Below are positions 59,492 through 64,000 of a stretch of DNA of 64,000 nucleotides, piece by piece. The stretch comes from Whalleya microplaca. Its lineage: Eukaryota > Ascomycota > Sordariomycetes > Xylariales > Xylariaceae. The stretch is from contig MU385759.1 of assembly GCA_022497155.1 (NCBI GenBank), positions 1 to 64,000 on the forward strand, given 5' to 3'. The notes beneath the pieces are model-generated. The model was not told the origin of the DNA and did not search any database. It saw only the letters and a list, made by a program, of their open reading frames with translations. The translations under genes were made by a program, and so were the position numbers. How positions within the stretch are numbered: the stretch's first letter is position 1; every line of letters begins with the position of its first letter.

Positions 59492-61276
59492 ACAAGTTCC
59501 GCGTGGGGCTTTTTTCGAGGAGTAGGAGCGGGTATCTCACTTGCTGGGGAATCGGAACGGCTTAAGATCAGCCCTACCTCTTAACTGCGAATCATCAATG
59601 CCAGTGAGATATCTAGCTGAGTGCAAAGGTGGGCGTTGGAGTGCCGTTCTTATGGATGCGTCTTGATACAGCCATTCATCTATTCATCTAATCACCTAGC
59701 CTAATCCCCAGGTAGCTGTACTGGTAATAGATCAGGGAAATCTTTCAGGTGGATTATATTTAATATATGTGTTGTATTGTCTGTGTCAGTTAAACGCTGC
59801 GAATCAGCCGCTCTGGCTTAAAGCAAGCGGTAGCCGTTTTATAACCCGAGTGATACGTATCTCATGTGGCCAATGTTTACAAGGATTGGAGTGACTGCTG
59901 ATACACGAGTCTCTTTAAGAATGTACAGACCCTTTTTCACTTATTAGAAGCCTTGACTGATTGTGGTAGCATCATATGTTGCTATTTAGAGAATAACATC
60001 GCATTTATATTTGTGCCAAGCTAGACGTCGTGTCATAATGATGATGCCCCGAGTGACAAACTTATCTAAATCTCCATTCACTCACTGAAGTTAGTCAGGC
60101 AGTTCATGGAGATCCAGCCTTATGAAATTGTACGGCATCGTCTCCTTGATGAGCATAGGTATCTTCACAAACTTCAAGGGGCTTCACTGACGCTATATCT
60201 CTTCCAGTCCCCGTCTGGGTAGATGTAATGTACAGTCCTAAGCAAGGATTAATCAAAATATTAAGCTTCACTAACCGAAACGGTTAAAATCCATCACTGT
60301 GTTATCTTAACCTAAACCAAATATAGTTAAATAGACTAGATACTTATTCGAATGTTATAGTGGTCTTTACTCTAGGCGCCGACGTACCGGTTAAGGAGAT
60401 GATCGCAGAAATTGCAGTACCAGCTGTGCTGGTGTGTAATACGGTATCCCTGGAGGAAGTGCCCCAAATAGTGGGAGACGCCGACAGTCCTCGGGTTCAG
60501 GAGTTCATCAAGCAATACGACGAGACCTCATTCAAAGAAAACAACTTGTCAACTGGCTTTGGTGTATCGATGTACGTGAGGAAGCCCTGAGAAAGGCATA
60601 CCTAGCCATCGCATATTCGTTCATTCAGTATCCGATTCAACATTTTTCATTAGAAACACGATCATTACGTCAACCTAAAGGGAAAAAGGATTCACAATAT
60701 ACCGAAAATCGACATTCATTTATTTCATTCAAGGTCATTTGGTGGGTTTAATGGGTTCAGTTATAGGCGTTTTAGTTTATTTTCTTTAGTGACAATCTAT
60801 ATCCTTTAATATTCGGGATGTTCTCGCAAGAAAGGCATTGAATCGTCCGTTAATGAAGAAGTTCAAATTATTCATATTGCACTTTATATACTTTCTTTAG
60901 TCGTAGATAAACATGCTGATATGGGTTTACATTGTAGGTTCGCTAACAAATTGACAGTGGTCATGGTCCAGGGGAGACAGTGTTAGAGTTGTGTTATATG
61001 TTGTTGATTGATTTCAACTGCTGTCACCCGCTGGTCTCCTGGTATCCACTACCATTAATCGTACTTATATTGTATTGGTTTCTTTTGTTCTTTGTTTGGA
61101 CCTGTCATCTGTTTAAAGCAAGATCTCTCTCCCTTAACATCAAAAGGCTGGCGTGCGACCTTCACTTTAGGAGCGTAGCTTCCATCCATGCCTTGAATCC
61201 TCATCAGTCAAGGTATATTCTTCTAGAGAAGCCGCACTCCAGTCAACTGGCGTTCGCTGAAAGTTTGCTTGGCCTG
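59492..61276. other. intergenic with one ORF fragment
   Basis: About 1.8 kb, AT-rich around 60200-60950. It contains the short frame at 60360-60590, described separately. Otherwise nothing recognised. Confidence 0.5.
60360..60590 (+). pseudogene. possible gene remnant, unknown
   Basis: An open frame of about 76 codons without an ATG at its start, ending MYVRKP. Its content (VPAVLVCNTVSLEEVPQIVGD, RVQEFIKQYDETSF) looks more like real protein than the surrounding frames, suggesting the 3' end of a lost gene or an exon whose partners are missing. No acceptor with a good branch site was established. Confidence 0.3.
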
Positions 61277-61957
61277 CTAGGTTCCTTCCGTAGCCGGTTG
61301 CTGTTCCCTTTTCGGCCAGGGCCACCGTCCCTCTAACGGCATACCGTCGTAAATAGTGTTGAAGTTCATTTCGGGCCGTAACTTATTGAAGTAATACACG
61401 AGCCTGCGCGAAAGGCCCCAAGCAATAACGACCTTGATCAAGTCTAAAGTCAAGTTTTCGAGCTCAAACGTGGATGCTGTTCCCAGAGTTGGGCTGTGGA
61501 CCTGTATACAGGCCGTCCATCGCGATGGCTGTTGCAGATCTCGTAGGAACCAATTCCTGGTGACGGCACCTCCCATGTTGGGCCTCCCCGGTAAGCCATC
61601 AGGCATCCCACGCAGCCGGGAAAGCTCCATGAAGCCTTCTTCTCTGATCACGTTGGCCATTGTCCAGTGGAAGCCCTCGCGCATCAGAAGGGGCACGTCA
61701 CGGCATTTGATATTCATTTGTCCAACCCATTGCTGGCCTGGGCGGACCGTGCCAGGCTCGGGGGTAAATATGAACATGATTGAAGGTGGCCCGGGCTCGT
61801 TATGGTAAAATCTTCCGTTTCCAGCAGGGCCGGGCATTGGCTGAATTTGGGTAGTAGTATTGTTCTGTCTAGTTGTGTTGCCAACCGTCTCGTCGTAGGT
61901 AGGGGGTGGGCCTTGGGAGCCATCACCTCCAATCTGATTTTGTGACGGTGCCGCCAT
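61277..61957 (-). CDS. hypothetical fungal protein with PPPTYDE motif
   Basis: Single exon, 226 aa if started at the ATG 61955-61957 (MAAPSQNQIGGDG). An ATG 38 codons further upstream is in frame, but the added stretch is Cys/Ile-rich and unlike the rest. Residues 17-23 are PPPTYDE, matching the PPxY class of WW-domain ligands (such as Nedd4/Rsp5 ligases). The first ~65 residues are disordered (Gly/Pro/Asn/Thr); the remainder looks globular, with Trp-rich segments (RPGQQWVGQMNIKC, REGFHWTMANVIREEGFMEL, LTLDLIKVVIAWGLSRRLVYYF). I do not recognise the family. No membrane segment beyond one weak hydrophobic helix (LIKVVIAWGL). Confidence 0.65.
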   Translation of the reverse strand: MAAPSQNQIGGDGSQGPPPTYDETVGNTTRQNNTTTQIQPMPGPAGNGRFYHNEPGPPSIMFIFTPEPGTVRPGQQWVGQMNIKCRDVPLLMREGFHWTMANVIREEGFMELSRLRGMPDGLPGRPNMGGAVTRNWFLRDLQQPSRWTACIQVHSPTLGTASTFELENLTLDLIKVVIAWGLSRRLVYYFNKLRPEMNFNTIYDGMPLEGRWPWPKREQQPATEGT

Positions 61958-63469
61958 TTTCGTGCTCTTGTAGATACATGTATGTAATTTTGGGGAAAAG
62001 TCGGTTATCACTCGAGAGAAGAAAATCATGGGGATGCAGGGCCTTTTTACATCTATTACACGAAAGTTCAAGCTGAACAGTCGGGCACTACAACGTTCGG
62101 TAGTACTGCGATAGTACCTTGCCTAAGGAAGCCCGCTGCAACTAGTCTAGGCCTGTTACCACATAAGAGTTTCTTATTGTCAGTGCTGAACTCGGCTCAA
62201 GCATTATTAGTGAAGTATCTAAATTTTCAAGTGAAATTATCACCGATACTATCACGGGTGACTACCTACCTGGTTGTGGTTAAGTGAGCTCGTCCTCTTA
62301 TGGAAGCTTAATGGAGAAATACGGTTGAGGACTAAGGAATTTTTGTCGAGGCAACTACTCAATGCAAAATTTGGAAACACGTGTAAGCTGGGAAAGGAAG
62401 ACTGAGAAGAGAATTTGGTATAGTGTGTATGTAGGGAATTAGAATAATGTATTGCAATTGAGTATAGTAAAATTGAACTGCTGGAGAAGAGCGGGAAAGC
62501 GGTATGTGCAATACATGAGACAAGAGTAGAGGCTAGGCATACACTAGAAAATGGTTCTACGAGAGGGTAAAGGTGATACGGTATGTAACGTTGTCCGGAT
62601 GATTATTGTTGTTGTCCATGTTGGCTTGCTGCTCGTATGGGGGCTCCTCATACGGCACGTTTGCTTTGCTGAAAATCATGTAGGACATCCCAGAATTACT
62701 CTATGTATACGGAATATTATATTTATCATACTCGTGGGTTTTTCTTGAGAATTTTCATTGAACACAATAAACATATTACTGAAATAAAAGGCCAGTAGTT
62801 GGCATTATACTAGTAGCTAGAATATTGTTCATATTGCTCATATTGCTCATATATTTTATCTTCTGTGAATGAGTTGAAGAGTGATAAATATATGGTTGAT
62901 GGTTGCTGAAGTGGAAGTGTGAGATCAATGTTCTCAATGCTCTTGTTATTGGTGTGGCTGATGGAATGAGGCGGTGCTATCTTTAATTGCCCTAAGCAGC
63001 TGAATTTGTGACATGACTGGCTGAACCAATCCTGTACTTGGGTTTAAGCTGTTGTGGCTTGGGTACGTGACAAAATCGCCAACTGAACCCTGTCAGGCAT
63101 TCCCAAGCTTGACGTTTTCGGTGGGTCGATACAAGCTACCTTCACCTCCATACATTTTATTCCGTACTCCCAACACAGAAACCCACTCTGCCACTACGGA
63201 AGCCAACACATGCTTGCCAGCGAATCTCGAGACTAACAAATCTCGTCCGATTCGATCTGTCTCTCCCGAAACTTCCCTCACTCTGAACAGATCATCGAGC
63301 ACAGGGTGTTGACGCCATATAAAACCCACGGGTTCTCGTTCCGTCCCTCATACCTAATCCTCATAATCCTCGACTTCGATAGATGCATCGCCCTCGACCC
63401 CGGCGTCCATTTACGCGATAGACGATTATAGTAAACGCGATCGCGCTGGATCCTCACTATGCTAGAAAT
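61958..63469. other. divergent promoter region, no gene
   Basis: About 1.5 kb between the PPPTYDE gene and the telomere-binding gene, AT-rich around 62400-62900. A frame at 63052-63312 overlaps noise on the other strand and is not supported. Confidence 0.5.
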
Positions 63470-64000
63470 ATGGAGATCACGAACACCTCAGATCCGCTTC
63501 GAGAGCTTGGAGCCGCAACACAGACTGCCATTGCAGATCTAAACCCTAACCTTTCAGACTCGACATCTCGCGCCGTTCGTGGTGTCGTCACTATTACTTG
63601 GCCATACAACTCCGTCAAGAACGCCTTTTCATTCATCCTTGCCGAACCAGACTTCCGTCGACGCCTAAACAAGGGACAAGTCCGCATCGGTTTCAACGGA
63701 TCCTCTGCCAAGGTTGTTGGTGACAGTGGACTGAGCAGCGGCGATGAAGTCCTTGTAGGTTTGGACGGTGTTGTGTGGGAGCCAGAACAAACGAAGAAGC
63801 GCCAGAGTCTCCCAGGTTCTGGAATAGATTGGAAGCTGAAATTCGAGGAAAAACTTTTGCTCCAGGTACGCATCTGTGCCCGCCATATCATATCACGCCA
63901 GTTACTAAATTCTAATCCGTTCATAGGTTACTCTCGGTGAGACAGGCGAGACTCGACTCATTGCTATTGACCACCCGCTGCCAGTTGAACCTTCGAAATC
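63470..64000 (+). CDS. Pot1/Cdc13-like telomeric ssDNA-binding protein, 5' part
   Basis: Exon 1 63470-63865 and exon 2 from 63927 to the window end, with a 61-bp intron (GTACGC donor, TACTAAAT branch, CATAG acceptor), phase 0. The visible 157 residues start MEITNTSDPLRELGAATQ, followed by RAVRGVVTITWPYNSVKNAF, LAEPDFRRRLNKGQVRIGF, SGLSSGDEVLVGLDGVVWE and, across the splice, LKFEEKLLLQ|VTLGETGETRLIAIDHP. This strand pattern is an N-terminal OB-fold that I recognise from Pezizomycotina proteins annotated as telomere-binding Pot1/Cdc13 (Telo_bind). It would bind the G-rich telomere overhang in the nucleus. The gene runs off the right edge, so length and C-terminal domains are unknown. Confidence 0.65.

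Overview
The window is nuclear DNA of a filamentous ascomycete (Pezizomycotina, most likely Sordariomycetes). The evidence is short introns of about 44-123 bp with GT(A/G)AGT-type donors and CTAAC/CTGAC-type branch sites, a fungal Zn(II)2Cys6 regulator, a Nop16, a Tda3-like oxidase, and an AT-rich block with the marks of repeat-induced point mutation (RIP). I could not fix the genus. Genes are sparse and unevenly placed, and most of the DNA between them is non-coding.

Left end (1-2.6 kb): a CAG microsatellite, a ~125-bp tandem duplication, and a ~1.5-kb RIP-mutated AT-rich island that still holds a readable minus-strand coding relict. From 2.6 to 18 kb there are only two genes, both on the plus strand. 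They are divergent paralogs of the fungal DUF6594 membrane-protein family (about 7.5-9.0 kb and 16.3-18.0 kb), which share intron positions and length (381/312 and 383 aa).

Middle (18.4-34.5 kb): a DHA2-type MFS transporter of the Fnx1/Vba vacuolar amino-acid type (minus), a four-TM MARVEL-like protein with a long acidic/proline-rich tail (plus), the ribosome-biogenesis factor Nop16 (minus), an F-box/ankyrin-like protein (minus) and an 854-aa Zn2Cys6 transcription factor (minus). A gene desert of ~13.7 kb follows (34.5-48.2 kb), in which I recognise no gene.

Right part (48.2-64 kb): a thiol glutathione peroxidase (Gpx3/Hyr1 type, minus), a Tda3-like FAD oxidoreductase with a polyglutamine insert (plus), a DHDPS/KDPG-type aldolase (minus), a Gfo/Idh/MocA oxidoreductase (plus, divergent from the aldolase over a 3-kb spacer), a small secreted, glycosylated protein with a hydrophobic tail (plus), a PPPTYDE-containing hypothetical protein (minus), and the 5' part of a Pot1/Cdc13-like telomere-binding OB-fold gene cut off by the window edge.

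Most genes look like independent housekeeping or accessory genes. The only possible functional group is oxidase-aldolase-dehydrogenase (49.9-58.3 kb), which could be sugar-acid or amino-acid catabolism. That is inference. No rRNA, tRNA or CRISPR was found by eye.
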